Shown in pieces: positions 1 to 10,849 of a stretch of 64,000 nucleotides of DNA (its first letter is position 1; each line of letters opens with the position of its first letter). The notes beneath the pieces were generated by a model. It was not told where the DNA came from and did not search any database. It worked only from the letters and a program-made list of their open reading frames with translations. The DNA is from Anaeramoeba flamelloides (lineage: Eukaryota > Metamonada > Anaeramoebidae): NCBI GenBank assembly GCA_027625915.1, contig JANTQA010000012.1:2015001-2079000 (forward strand), given 5' to 3'. The position numbers and the translations under genes were made by a program.

Positions 1-559
1 ATATCAAATTTAAAACAATATTTATAATTTGAAATTATTATCATATTGAAAGTAATTATTATTATTTTGATTGTGCCAGAGGTTTTTGTCAATGAATTTT
101 TTATATAATGAATTTTATACTTTATAGTAACATTATTTTTTTGTCGACATTCATCCACTCAGTTTTATCATATTTAAAAAAATAAATATTTTTGAATTCT
201 TTTATTGTTTTTTTCTGTATGTTTTTTTTTCTAATTTTCATTTTTTCAGAAAGATATTTCTCAAAAAATTATTTTTGAACTTGATTTATTCACTCAATTT
301 ATCATTTTAACAAAAAAATATATTGTATTATTTTAAACTTTTTCTTATTTTTGCATTCTCTTAAAGGAACTGTTTAAAGAGTAAAAAAAAATAATAATTA
401 AGAAATTTGATTACAATTATATCAACAAATATATTCAATAGAACTATTTTAACTTCATTTTTTTCAGGAGATTTTATTAAAAGTAACTAGATTGTGAAAG
501 CGGTTTTTAAATTATAAGATTAGGAAAGTAGTCCCTTTTATTTTCCTTTATCCAATTAT
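1..559. other. gene-free AT-rich stretch
   Basis: No open frame with coding-like composition is visible on either strand, only A/T homopolymer runs. The first similarity to the rest of the window starts at about 560, where repeat R1 begins. Confidence 0.6.
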
Positions 560-2010
560 TTAAAGACATTTTTTTTGACACCAAGGAAGTAAGAATTTTT
601 TTCAAAAATCAAATACCATCATTTATTTGAAACTGAATTCTCCCAACCATTTCTTTGACCAAATTCATTGATATTTTAATAAATATAATAGTGGGATATA
701 TATTAGCTTAATAGATTTTGATACCAATTTAAAAAATTGAAATCGAAAAAATAAAAAGATTGATCAAGAAAAAATAAATTATAATCATTTAGTTCTTGAT
801 CTTATCTGTATAATTTGATATATTTTTTTTATTCTTAATTTGGCTTTTAATGGATTCTTCATGGACATATTGGTATTTGGAAAATTTTTGAGGAAACAAA
901 TTACTTTTTATTTCTAAAGAATTTCCAAAATGAATTAAAAAATCTTATTTTAATTTAATTCATCTAATTCGTGATTTATTTTAGAAAACCAGAGATTTTT
1001 TTTAAATTCCCCTTCAGAAATAAATATTTATTGTACGTATCCATTTGGTTTTTATAATTCTGTATATCCCATTAAAAAGAGAACTTAAAATAATTCTCAA
1101 AATGATTGAATTTTTTTCTATTTTGTTTTATTTTTTCGAGTCAAATATTGTGAAACTATCTTTTGATTCAGAGAAAACAACTCCTTTATAATAATTATTT
1201 AAATAGTATCATTTGTTTTGGTTTTTTTTGATAACAGTACTTTAAAAAAGAATGTTGAAAACTAATTTGTAAAATAAGGTTTTGGAAAATAATAATAAAT
1301 AGTAATTGTGTGAGAAATTCAAGGTTATAAATTGTTTGGTTTCATACAAATTAAGATGAAAATTAAAAATAAATCTTCGTAAATAGGCTTGGTCATTTTT
1401 TTTTGTTTTTTTCCATTCTTAATTTTAACAAATTTATTTTGAAAAGAGATCTTTTATATTTGTACTTCAAAAACAAAACATTTGCTTCAAATACACATCT
1501 GCTATTGAGGTCTATTTTTCTTTGGTTTACTATTTGATTAATTCTACTCATTTGTATAAACAGATTTCTCGATACAATCAGTTCCACTTTTATGGTACAA
1601 ACTCCAACGAAATTCAAGGCACTAAAAAAATCTCAACTTAAAGTACAAAATTCAGATTCTCGTAAAAAAAGTTGTAAAAAAAAAAATTCCAAATTTTGTG
1701 CCTTAATTTAAGAGTTTTTTATTTGTCTTAAATTTCGTTGAAAGTATGTGCCTTAAGTGTGGAACTGACTTTATTAAACGAAATTTAATATAACGAAAAA
1801 TTTAATCAAACAAAATTATCAAAAAAATAAAAAATTAAAAGATTAAACTCGGGTTTACTCTGATTCTTTTCATTTTTATAGTAGCGAATGATACTTTGGT
1901 TTCAAGTTTCAATATCTAGTGAAACTCCAGTAAATATTTTACCAGAATTTTAACACAATTAAAAAATTTTATAATGGTAAAATGTACTTACTGCTTAAAA
2001 AAAGGGAAAA
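560..2010 (+). repeat. dispersed repeat R1, copy 1
   Basis: This 1.4 kb block aligns with 60480-61920 and in part with 39705-40380. Shared anchors in the same order include TCAAGAAAAAATAAA followed by TTCTTGATCTTATCT (about 757-805 here, 60652-60706 there), TTTCTAAAGAATTTCC, the AACTTTGAG-poor central block, ATTCTTAATTTTAACAAAT (1416 here, 61519 there) and ACCAAGTTTCAATAT-like sequence near the end. No reading frame is kept between copies, so it looks like old noncoding or decayed mobile DNA. Copy 1 carries a 191-bp inverted-repeat insert (1578-1768) that copy 3 lacks. Confidence 0.8.
1578..1768. mobile_element. MITE-like element with about 45-bp terminal inverted repeats
   Basis: The left end reads TCAGTTCCACTTTTATGG and the right end, reverse-complemented, reads TCAGTTCCACACTTAAGG. 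The match continues inward to AACGAAATT and AAGGCA/AAGACA at roughly 80% identity over 45 bp. The element has no coding capacity. It sits inside R1 copy 1, and the paralogous stretch near 61650 has no equivalent, which supports insertion after the copies separated. No convincing target-site duplication is visible, so the superfamily is unassigned. Confidence 0.7.
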
Positions 2011-2682
2011 TTATTTACTCTTAAAAAATATTAAAGCTTTATAAAAAAAAAAAATAAAATAAAATTTATTTTTTTTTTGTTTAAACACAACGAATTTTAT
2101 AATTAGTTGGAGGAAGTGAGGAAAAATAAAAAACCCACAATTTATTTTTTTAATTAATAGAAAATTCTACAAAAATTGTGGTAATATATACCTGATATAA
2201 ATATATAAATCAACTATGTAAGAATTAAATTTTCCAAATTGGATATTGCTTAAATATTCAAACCTGACCAAATGAAACCTATTGAACAAATAAGATTTCA
2301 AAAAAAAATAAAAACCACAAAATAGATTGTAAAAAACAAACTAGAAACTTTATTTTGATATTCAATTTTAAAATTAGAATAATTATAATTTTTTAAAATG
2401 ATTTGGAAGTTTTTTAATATGATAAGGTCTTTGATAATTATAAATACAAACTTAAAAATCATTTTTTTATTTTATTTTATTAAGAAGGTGGTAAATCAAG
2501 TTCCATTTAAAGTTGTAAAGTTTACTGATTTAAAAATAAAAGTGCAAAATCAACCAGTTTTATAAAAAAAACAAGAATTAAAAATAAATCACATTTATGG
2601 TTAGGTTTTATAGAGTTTTATTTTTAATCCAAAAATCGATAAAATTTCTGAATAAAGTAGAAAGATCAAAATAAAACATTGT

Positions 2683-2759
2683 TAGGTTTTCCATAATTTA
2701 AAAGAATTCTGTCAAATATTTGTTTTTTTTCTCCATTCTTTTAAATCATTGGAAAAAAT
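2683..2759. repeat. foldback repeat, diverged copy
   Basis: The left arm is TAGGTTTTCCATAATTTAAA and the right arm ends TTTAAATCATTGGAAAAA, an imperfect hairpin of the same family as 12268-12342 and 16906-16978. About 50 bp downstream the family's second mark appears (CAGACACTCTATAACACTTG, near 2812). Confidence 0.6.
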
Positions 2760-4030
2760 TTCTAATTTTTTTTTCAATTTTAGAAATTTAAAAAAAAAAC
2801 CGAAGCAATTTCAGACACTCTATAACACTTGAAGATACGAACGGTTAAATATATTATTATTCAACCTAATAATTATTTAATATTATTTATGGTTCCATCC
2901 TGAAATACTGACAAATAAAAGATATCTCAATTGATAAGTATTTCTATCAATTGATTTAACGTTACATATTTTAAATTGATCTTTTTGTTATTTTTTTTTT
3001 AGAAAATTTTAATTGTTTTGATATTTATTTTAAGCAAATAATTTCTTATCATTGTTTTTGGAATAATCTTCCTTTATAAATATAAATTCAGATTTGGTGT
3101 ATTATTTCTTTGGTATTTAAAAATTATTCTGATTGAACATGTGAAATTTAAAAATTTGAAAGCAGTATAAAGTTGTTCAATTAAAAAAAAAACAAAAAAA
3201 GTTTATTAAATGTTTATTTAAAATTGATTTTATAAAATATTTATATCTTGATTTTCGTTTTTTATTTTCATTTCATTTTTACCAGTTACATAATCTATTT
3301 CATAAGATTTGTATTTTTTTTATTACGATTGATAAAAACTTAGTGTTAATTTGAGTTAAATCAAAAAAATGCACTAAAATTAATTCAAGGTATATTTTTA
3401 TATGATCAATCAAATATTTTAAATGATGTTTTAACACTTTTAGCAATTCAAGTTTTAATTTTGTTGAGCTCATTTCATCATTTTGAACACATATATTTTT
3501 TATTTACATAATTTTCATTTTTTTTTCTTTAATTTGGATAAAAATAATTACTTATATTAATATTAAAACTTTGTAATTTAAATGTGATTTAATCTGAATT
3601 TTTTTTAAAATACAACAAAAAAATATTTTGTTGACCTTTTAATTTTTGAATTTTAGTGTCCCCAAACTTTTAGAATGGAGCTTCCATTGGATGATTTTTG
3701 GTAAATAGAGTTTTACCTTAAAATTATCATTTTTTTTTTAGTATTATTATTATTTTAAAAATTGTTTCTAAAATAATACCAATTTACAAAAAAAAAATGT
3801 TTTAGATATAATCACAAATTATTTTATCTTTTTATTTAACCATATATAATAGATATCAACATTCCTAGAATATGAAATATTTTTAAAAAAATTTAATCAA
3901 AAAGTTAAAAAAACTTTTAATTGTAGAGTAATTTGTCTAATAATTCTTCTTATATTTGTTTTTAAATAAGAAGGAGATTTTTCTCTTTTATAAATTGGAA
4001 ATTTGTCTTGATTCATTTAAATATTTTCAC
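2760..4030. other. gene-free AT-rich stretch
   Basis: Short A/T-rich sequence with no supported exon, RNA gene or clear repeat beyond the family tail near 2812. Confidence 0.5.
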
Positions 4031-4750
4031 ATTAAGGTATTAGCACCCCAATAAATTGATCTATAATCAAAGTACATTGTTATTATTGCATCTAAATGAT
4101 ATTAGCACCACTCTGGCTCAAATAGTTTCTGTAACTTTAAAAAATCTATTTTAAATCTTATTGCACAATAAATTATTACATTTTATATTAATGATCAACA
4201 ATTAAAAATTGTCATTTTGTAAATTTTTCTTTTCATTCCTTTCCAAATCAAAAAATAGAAACTCAAAATAATAAAATATTGATAATATTTAATTTTTCGT
4301 CTTTAGAACTTTTCAAAAGTAACTATTTTTTTTTAATTATAAAATTTCAAAGATTAACTCGAAAATATTCAACATAAAAATCCAAAGACTGATTAATTTT
4401 TTTCCCTTTTTATAAAGCTTATTGTAACAGCAATATAAGTCCCAATATTTGACAATAATTTGTCAATTGAATGTATTGGTTATTTATTTAATTTTTTTAA
4501 AAAATTGAATTTTTTAGCAACTAATCTACATTTGGTAATTAATTTAAGAAAGATATTTTGCAGCTTTGGAGTCTGAATATTGATAATTCAACCTTTCGAT
4601 TTGTGGAAAAATGAAAATTTTTTTCTGAAATTGTTGGGTTTTTTTAATAAAACAAGGATCATTTTTAATTGATGAGATCAATAAATTGAATTACTTGACT
4701 AATCGATTTTTTTGAGACATTTGAACCATGATGTGCTTATGTAATTTACA
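4030..4750 (+). repeat. dispersed repeat R4, copy 1
   Basis: It aligns over about 720 bp with the reverse complement of 10850-11565. Anchors in order are TATAATCAAAGT, AAATGATATTAG, AAATAGTTTCTGT, AATTAAAAATT with ATTTTGTAAATT, CCTTTCCAAATCA, TTCAACATAAAAA, AAATTGAATTTTTTAG, AAAGATATTTTGCA, TTTTTTTCTGAAATTGTT and GATCATTTTTAATTGAT. Identity looks near 80%. No conserved reading frame or inverted ends are visible. Confidence 0.8.
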
Positions 4751-5590
4751 TTAAAAAACATATACTTTGATCTTCAACTTCTACTTGATAGACTCTAATC
4801 CCTAAAAGATATAATAAATTTTTTACTCAGTTAATTATACAAAAAATTTTTTAATTAAATTCATTGATTATAAAATATTAGTAATTAAAAATAGATTTAT
4901 GAATGAAAAAAATAAAAGTTCTTTTTAATCTTTTTAAATAAGTAAAATTATATATTTCCGGATAAGGTAATATAAATATCTAAAAATTTTTTAATTTGTT
5001 TTCGCCTTTTACTACTATTTTACACAAGCTCTGAATAAAGTATTCTATTGTTTTAAATATGAAGAAATTTTGTAAAACTGGTTTGAGTTCATAAGATCCT
5101 TTCTCTTGAATTGTTTTTTAACTTGAGTTAATTTATTCCAAAAATAGAAATTGAATTAAGATTTTTATTAAGTGATAGTCATTTTTTTTTTTTTTTTTTT
5201 TGACCAATTTCTAAATAAAAATTCCTTATTTAGAAATAAGTTTAATATAAAAATAAATAGGGGTTTTTTAAAATCTCATAATTGGCATAAAATGATCTCA
5301 ATCTCGATTAAATTTAGTGAAAAAAATTAATAGAGATAAGTTCCTTAAATAAATATGAATTTTACAATATTGAAATACTTTAACAAAGAATTTGGTTTCA
5401 ATTTATTTTGTGAGAGTTTTTCTTTCTGTTTGTGCCAAAATATCACATTAAGATAAGACAACAATAGATTCCAAAATCAATTTTCCTATTTCCAACCTTT
5501 TAGACAGTAATTTATAATCTTATTCAAGAAAACAAATCATTTTTTACTTTTTCCTCTTTTGCAAAAATCTAAATTTTATCTTCTTCATAA
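4751..5590. other. intergenic region upstream of the bromodomain gene
   Basis: AT-rich, with a poly-T run near 5183-5201. No exon is supported. The last 60 bp before the ATG is T-rich, as before the other genes here. Confidence 0.5.
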
Positions 5591-6331
5591 ATGAACTCAC
5601 CAACCCAAAGTATATTAAATGAGAAGCTTGTTGGTGAAACATTAAATAAAGTAAAATCGATGTTAAAATTTCTACAAGAACATGAATATGGTGCGTTATT
5701 TGCATACCCAGTTGACCCTGTGTCACTTTGTATCCCAACATATTTCCAGGTGATTAAACATCCAATGGATCTTTCGACGATTGAGTCAAAATTGAATAAC
5801 AATCAGTATCTTAACCTTCAAGGAATTGTTGATGATTTTCGATTAATTTTCAACAACGCGATAGTGTAAGTATTTTGATAACAAAAACTCAAATTTCATT
5901 CAAAAGTTTAACCTTTCTTTTTTTTATTTTATTGTTATGAATTCTTATTTATTGGAAATAATTCCAGTTTCAATGTCCCTGACACATTTGTAGCAAAGTG
6001 TTCAGTTCTTATGAAAAATGAAATGGAACAAAAGTTTGCTTTATGGGGGATACCACCACCAACATCTAGAGTTATAAAAACCGAAGGAAATCAAGTTTAT
6101 TCTAATGAGAATTTTCAAACTGTACCAGTTCAAAATAACCCAGAAGAGATTGTTCCTTTTGTAAAAGAAGGAAATACTCTTAAAACGGAAAACCAATTCG
6201 AAGAAAAACAAGAAGAAAAAGATCAAGAAGTACAACAATTAGAACAAGAAAAAGAAAAAGAAAAAGAAAAAGAAAAAGAAAAAGAAAAAGAAAAAGAAAA
6301 AGAGAAAATTCAAAATCAAAAAGAAAATTGA
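5591..6331 (+). CDS. bromodomain protein, possibly C-terminally truncated
   Basis: Two exons, 5591-5865 and 5968-6331, joined over a 102-bp GTAAGT...CCAG intron at a split Val codon, give 212 aa. Residues about 10-115 form one bromodomain. Visible features are the YPVDPVSL segment of the ZA loop, the YFQVIKHPMDLSTIESKL signature, and FNNAIVFNVPD, where the Asn of FN corresponds to the acetyl-lysine-binding Asn of the family. The splice restores the motif exactly, which fixes the intron. The rest is a Glu/Lys/Gln-rich tail ending in a GAAAAA hexanucleotide tract coding (EK)n. Bromodomains read acetylated histone tails, so a nuclear role is inferred. The PVDP and HPMDL motifs are most like BET/GTE-type domains, but only one domain and no ET region is seen. 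Coding-like sequence continues past the TGA in another frame (see findings), so this may be a shortened or decaying gene. Confidence 0.8.
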
Positions 6332-6496
6332 TATAATGGATCTTGTTGTAAGGCACGAATAGCTAGCAAGGGCATTAGGTGGAAACCAAAGAATGACAAG
6401 ATCAAATCGTAATTTAATTTCATCAAGATCGCTTGTATCAAAAAATAAAATTGAAAATTCAGAATTAGACAAAACTATTTATTCAATTATCATTTA
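6332..6496 (+). pseudogene. possible lost C-terminal extension of the bromodomain gene
   Basis: Downstream of the TGA at 6329-6331, the frame shifted by +1 encodes KKIDIMDLVVRHE, a TAG, then LARALGGNQRMTRSNRN and about 30 further codons rich in Ser, Arg and Asn, to a TAA near 6496. Its residue mix (Gly, Arg, Met, Gln, Ala) is unlike the A/T noise around it. It could be a former C-terminus separated by slippage in the GAAAAA tract plus a point stop, or a coincidence. Confidence 0.35.
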
Positions 6497-8439
6497 ATCA
6501 TCCTTGTTAAGGGAATAGTAACTCTTATTTATTTTTTATACCAAAGTCAATAGAGTAATTAATTACATAAGGATACAATTAAACTCGATGTGCAACTTCA
6601 TTTGTCAACTTTAGAGAAATTCATTCTCATTTTTAATGGAAGTAATTTTTCCTTATTAATTTTCAGTAAAAACATCTGATCCTTTTTGTTTGAATTTTTG
6701 TATCAATTTATAAAATGAAAAATATGCCAAAAATTATTATTTTTAAGAAATCTTACTTTTAGTAATTTCAGGGAGTCTATATGAGCAAATAACCTTGACA
6801 TTCAACCTTTAATCTTATTTTTAAAAAACAATAAAAATAAATCAAATATTGAATCCCTTGAAGATCTGAAAAAATTGATCATCTATGTTTTATTCACAAA
6901 TATTTATTAAATTTCTTGAACTTTAAAAGATTAGACAATATTCTTTTTCAAATACTCATGTTATAAACAAGGAACTGTAGGATTACAATCAGTTATTTGA
7001 TAATATCTATTATTATTTTTTTTTAGAAATATGTATTTGAATTGTTTTATTTGTTGGAAAATCTTTAAAAAAATATGAAATAATTGTAAAGTCTATTGAC
7101 ACATTTAATCTTTGGGCTGTTAATAACTCACTGAAAGCATTAAGATTGGGTTATTTATCATTAATTATAAATAATCAAAGTAAAAATTATTTCTTTAGAT
7201 TATAAGTTGATTCTTCAGGTTTTAAAAAAGTAATATGGGAGAATTTTTAATTTGATTGTTTGGTTCTTTTTCTCAGATTTTTTTTATTCAATAAAGAGAA
7301 AAAATTGATTTTCAAAATTCTTTGAATCAAAAAATAATTTTTCTTATTTATAGAAATAAATTATATTATTTGTATAAGTTGTTCCAAAACTGAAGATCTT
7401 TTCCTTTTAAATTGTATTTTGGTAGATTGTTTAATAGATTACAAGATTTCTTTCTTCTTTCAAAGAAAATAATTTTTTTGGAATGATTTAGAAAATATGT
7501 TGAATTTTGAATTTTTTCAATAATGAGAAAAATGGATTAGACTTTGAAAAACAATTAATTTATTTCTGAAAATAGTATTAAAAACAAGTTTGATATCGTA
7601 GTAATAAGATTTTTACATCATTTTTCAATTTCAAGATACAGTAATATTTTTTTGAATTTGCTATTAAATTTTTTTGAAGATTTTTTTTGGTTTACAAGTA
7701 CCTTAATAGAGTTTTTTCACAATATAATAACATTTCAGTTGTTTAAAATCCTGAAGCTATTTTATTTATTACTGTTACTATAACCACATTTTTTAAAAGT
7801 CTCAAGTCTAGAAAAGAAAAAAAGTCTAAATTTTGTAAAAATTTTTCAATTGATGTGAAGAATAAATTATAGTTAAATTCAACTTTTGGATATTTTTTTG
7901 AATAGATAATAACTAATAGTTTCGAAAACAATCTTATCATCTAAAAAACTCAATTATGAAAAAAAAAAAACAAAAAAACTGATGATAAATATTCAGTATA
8001 CTAAGTTTTTCAGAATTCAAAAGAATCAAGTAAAAATTTATTTTTTTTTTAAAAAGATTTTTCATGATTTTTACTTGATTTGTTTTTAATAAGAAAAATA
8101 AATTAAATAACTACCACTCGTTCTCGGCTTCAATGGTTAGTCAACAGAATTAAAAATGATGTAATTGGTATATTTTACATTTTTTAACTCTTGAATTAAA
8201 AAAATAAAAATAAAAATTTAATTCTACTTGTTTTTCCAAAAAAAAAAAATAAAAGGAAAAATAAAATAAGAAAATGTAATAAATATATAAGCATAACATG
8301 TTTTTTAAAATCTATTTTTTATTAGAAATTCAATATTTAAATTCCTTGAGTTTTTATGAACTTCAAAATATCATTACAAGTAGAAAATTGATATTTTTAA
8401 CCTTTTTAATATATTTTTTAAATTAACCCGCTTCCAAAA
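6497..8439. other. gene-free AT-rich intergenic region
   Basis: No supported exon, RNA gene or clear member of the repeat families. Short open frames here are A/T-driven and lack ATG-started coding-like sequence. Confidence 0.5.
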
Positions 8440-8955
8440 ATTTGTACATACCCAAAATTTAAAAAAGGCAAAAAAAAAACTCAATTAATTATATTTTTCT
8501 AAACATAATCTTAAAACACATTTAAGTAACAGTATTAAAAGTTTTTATAAGTAATAATTTTAATCCAAATAAAAAAAAAATAATAAAACGAAAAAAAACA
8601 AAAATCTGGTGTGTTTAAAATAATCAAACGAACTGAAAAAAAAATTGTATTGATAAATTTGTTGAAATTTCACCAACAATTGTTGATCGATCAAATGCTA
8701 AGATGCCATCAATCAATTGAATGTGATTTTTCAATTGAACAAACTCGAACTAACCTTCTATCAACCATCGGAAAAAATACAAGATCTAACAAATCAGATT
8801 ACATAACTAGAAAAAAGGAAATTAAAAAAATACAAAAAAGAAAAAAAATGAAATAGTTTGTAAAATCAATATTATTTCCAAATTGAATGGAAACTGTAGT
8901 TTTGTTATCTTTCAACTGTATAAACTGTGTCCACATTTTTGAAATTTAGTTTATT
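8440..8955 (+). repeat. dispersed repeat R3, copy 1
   Basis: Best-preserved member of a family also at 20650-21200, 23570-24010 plus 24600-24725, 40545-40710 (-), 48640-48990 (-) and 62535-62960. Anchors: CCAAAAATTT, TTTTTCTAAAC, ATCCAAATAAAA, GTTGAAATTTCACCAACAA, TTGATCGATCAAATG, CTATCAACCATC, and a tail AATTGAATGGAAACTGTAG. The core at 8611-8856 is open for 81 codons without an ATG start (KRTEKKIVLINLLKFHQQLL...). Other copies translate to similar peptides but are interrupted, so an ancient coding core is possible and unproven. Confidence 0.8.
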
Positions 8956-9104
8956 TCCTAAACCTAGGTAAAAGTTATATACCAAAAATAACGTTTCAAA
9001 AAAGAAAAAAGCTCTTAGTTATTGAATTCTCCGAAACTCTATATCATAAAATTCAGTGTAATATTGGTCCAACCTATTGATATAAAACAATAATAATTTT
9101 ATCT

Positions 9105-9141
<37 letters not shown>
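9105..9141. repeat. (TA)n microsatellite
   Basis: Uninterrupted TA dinucleotides for about 37 bp, following AAATATATATAT. Confidence 0.9.
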
Positions 9142-9145
<4 letters not shown>

Positions 9146-9588
9146 CGGTTACTTATCGGTAATTTTTCAAAAACTCATATTAAAATACTTTTTTAATGAA
9201 AAAATAATAATTTTGGAAAAGATACTTGTGATTTTCCCAAATAACATCTGAGTTTGTCTTTTTTTATCACATATAATGAGTGAAGAATATATTTTTTTAA
9301 TTTAATAATGAATAATTATTATGAGTTAATGATAATTCAATTTTCCGAAGGTATCTATTTAATTGACGAAAAATTTTGATAAAAAAATATAATATATGAA
9401 TTCGTTAACTATTGATACTGTAACTCTTAATCAATTATGATTTTCTGATAGTTATTATCACGATTAATTTGGCACTTTCTTATCAAAGAGCAAGCTCAAA
9501 ATAAATGAAACTGTTACGAAAATATGTCTCAGAATTAACAAAAAAATAAAGTTTATTTCATACAAAAAAAAAAAGAATAATGAATAAA

Positions 9589-10350
9589 TTAATCATTCTT
9601 CAGATTCTTTTTATGTGAACTTGTAATAGTTTGTGTTAGTGAAGTTTGGTTTTGTTTACGTACACTACCTGTATTTGTAAGTTGAAATTTTTCTATTTGC
9701 TTTCTAATTTTCAATTCAACCTTTTCGACATAGTGTATTTGTTTAAAAGCAAGGTTTTGGTTATTTTGTGAAAAAGAAATGTCACCTGTGCCACGTTTTC
9801 TTTTTTTTACACTAACGTGATAGAGTTGATCAAGACCAATTTTGTAAACCTTATTTGGGATCTGAAAGGCAATTTTCATTTCATAATTGCCCAAAAGATA
9901 AATGTTTGATTCAGTTAATACGTACAATGTTTGCAGTTTCCTTGACATCGTCTTGATCGAGAAGAAAGAAATGGAAACTATTAGGACTGTTTCAATAAAA
10001 ATCATCGCCAGAGGTGTCTGATCCTTTTCTTGGGAAAAAAGCAGGGCCAAAATGCCAAGTGTCACAGATCCTATGTTACCAATCACAAGAAAGTAACTGA
10101 CGTTCCTGATATAGCGATTCGCTGACGTTGGGATTGTTTGCCAAACGATTTTCTCTGTTTTTGGAATACTTGTTCGAATTAAGTTCACCATTTCCTTGGG
10201 TAGAAGGGATGATAACGACGGAAAGTCTTTTTTACAATGCTTGAATTGATTGCTAACTTTTGACTGGTGCTGTAGTTTTTGATAAAAATAAAGATAGACA
10301 AGAAATGCAAAGATCAAATCAAACCAAAAAACGAACACAAACAATGCCAT
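9589..10350 (-). CDS. membrane protein with bacterial-type PH-like (bPH) domain
   Basis: Intronless, 253 aa, ATG at 10348-10350. An N-terminal hydrophobic segment (about 1-22) is followed by a charged stretch, then two close hydrophobic helices (about 87-107 and 116-137). The C-terminal half, from about 140, follows the pattern of bPH (DUF304-like) domains: YVLTESNIYLL, then IGLDQLYHVSVKKRKRGTGDI with the characteristic GTGDI turn, then FKQIHYVEKVELKI, as in the domain-closing 'I.dpeev' helix. KIVWQTIP before the helix pair also resembles the 'W.G.P' lead-in of bacterial homologues. The molecular function of this family is mostly unknown; membrane association is inferred. It is the only minus-strand gene here and is clearly less AT-rich than its flanks, like the kinase and ML genes. 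The assignment rests on pattern reading alone. Confidence 0.6.
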   Translation of the reverse strand: MALFVFVFWFDLIFAFLVYLYFYQKLQHQSKVSNQFKHCKKDFPSLSSLLPKEMVNLIRTSIPKTEKIVWQTIPTSANRYIRNVSYFLVIGNIGSVTLGILALLFSQEKDQTPLAMIFIETVLIVSISFFSIKTMSRKLQTLYVLTESNIYLLGNYEMKIAFQIPNKVYKIGLDQLYHVSVKKRKRGTGDISFSQNNQNLAFKQIHYVEKVELKIRKQIEKFQLTNTGSVRKQNQTSLTQTITSSHKKNLKND

Positions 10351-10439
10351 TCCAATTAATAATTAAACCAAATTATGTGGATTTATTTTAGTAGGTAACA
10401 AAACACAGAAAAATTAGGGTTATCTTTGAGAAAAAATGA

Positions 10440-10640
10440 TAAGATAATCTCAATCGCAACTACAAAGAATCTTAGGGCTTTTGCAATGTTTTTCCTTTTC
10501 CTATTCACTTCCTCTTTGTAAAGTGTTAGAAAGAGTTTGAAAGGTTTGTAAATTGTCTGAAAGTGTTTGAAAGTGTTTGAAAGTTTGAAAAGCTTGATAA
10601 AAGTCATGAGATTTTTTGTGTATAATTCAAAATTTTTCAA
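10440..10640. repeat. short repeat shared with the 47.4 kb element
   Basis: The run from GTAAAGTGTTAGAAAGAG through GAAAGTGTTTGAAAG (twice) to TTGAAAAG, CTTGATAAAAGTCATG and ATTTTTT is matched in order at 47440-47525 (AAAGAGTTTGAAAGG, TGTAAAGTGTCT, AAGTGTTTTAAAGGTTTGAAAAG, ATAAAAGTCATGTTATTTTT). The inner GAAAGTGTTT unit is itself tandemly repeated. It lies just upstream of the bPH gene. Confidence 0.65.
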
Positions 10641-10849
10641 TACGAACCAAAGGTTTGAGCCTTTTCAAAGCTTTCGGATAATTTAGAAAGTTTAAAAATC
10701 GTTTACTACTTATTAAAAGGATGTAAAAACTTTTAAAAGGTAGGGGATTATTTGTTGTATGAAAACAGTGATCAAAATAAAGCTTGTTTAAGGGATTAGC
10801 ATTTCCAAAGGAGAAGCCTAAGATCAAACCGTGTTGTTATTAGACCTAA

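Noticed and set aside
8611-8856. 81-codon frame as a gene
   Set aside because: No ATG start, it lies in dispersed repeat R3, and the same region is interrupted in the other copies.
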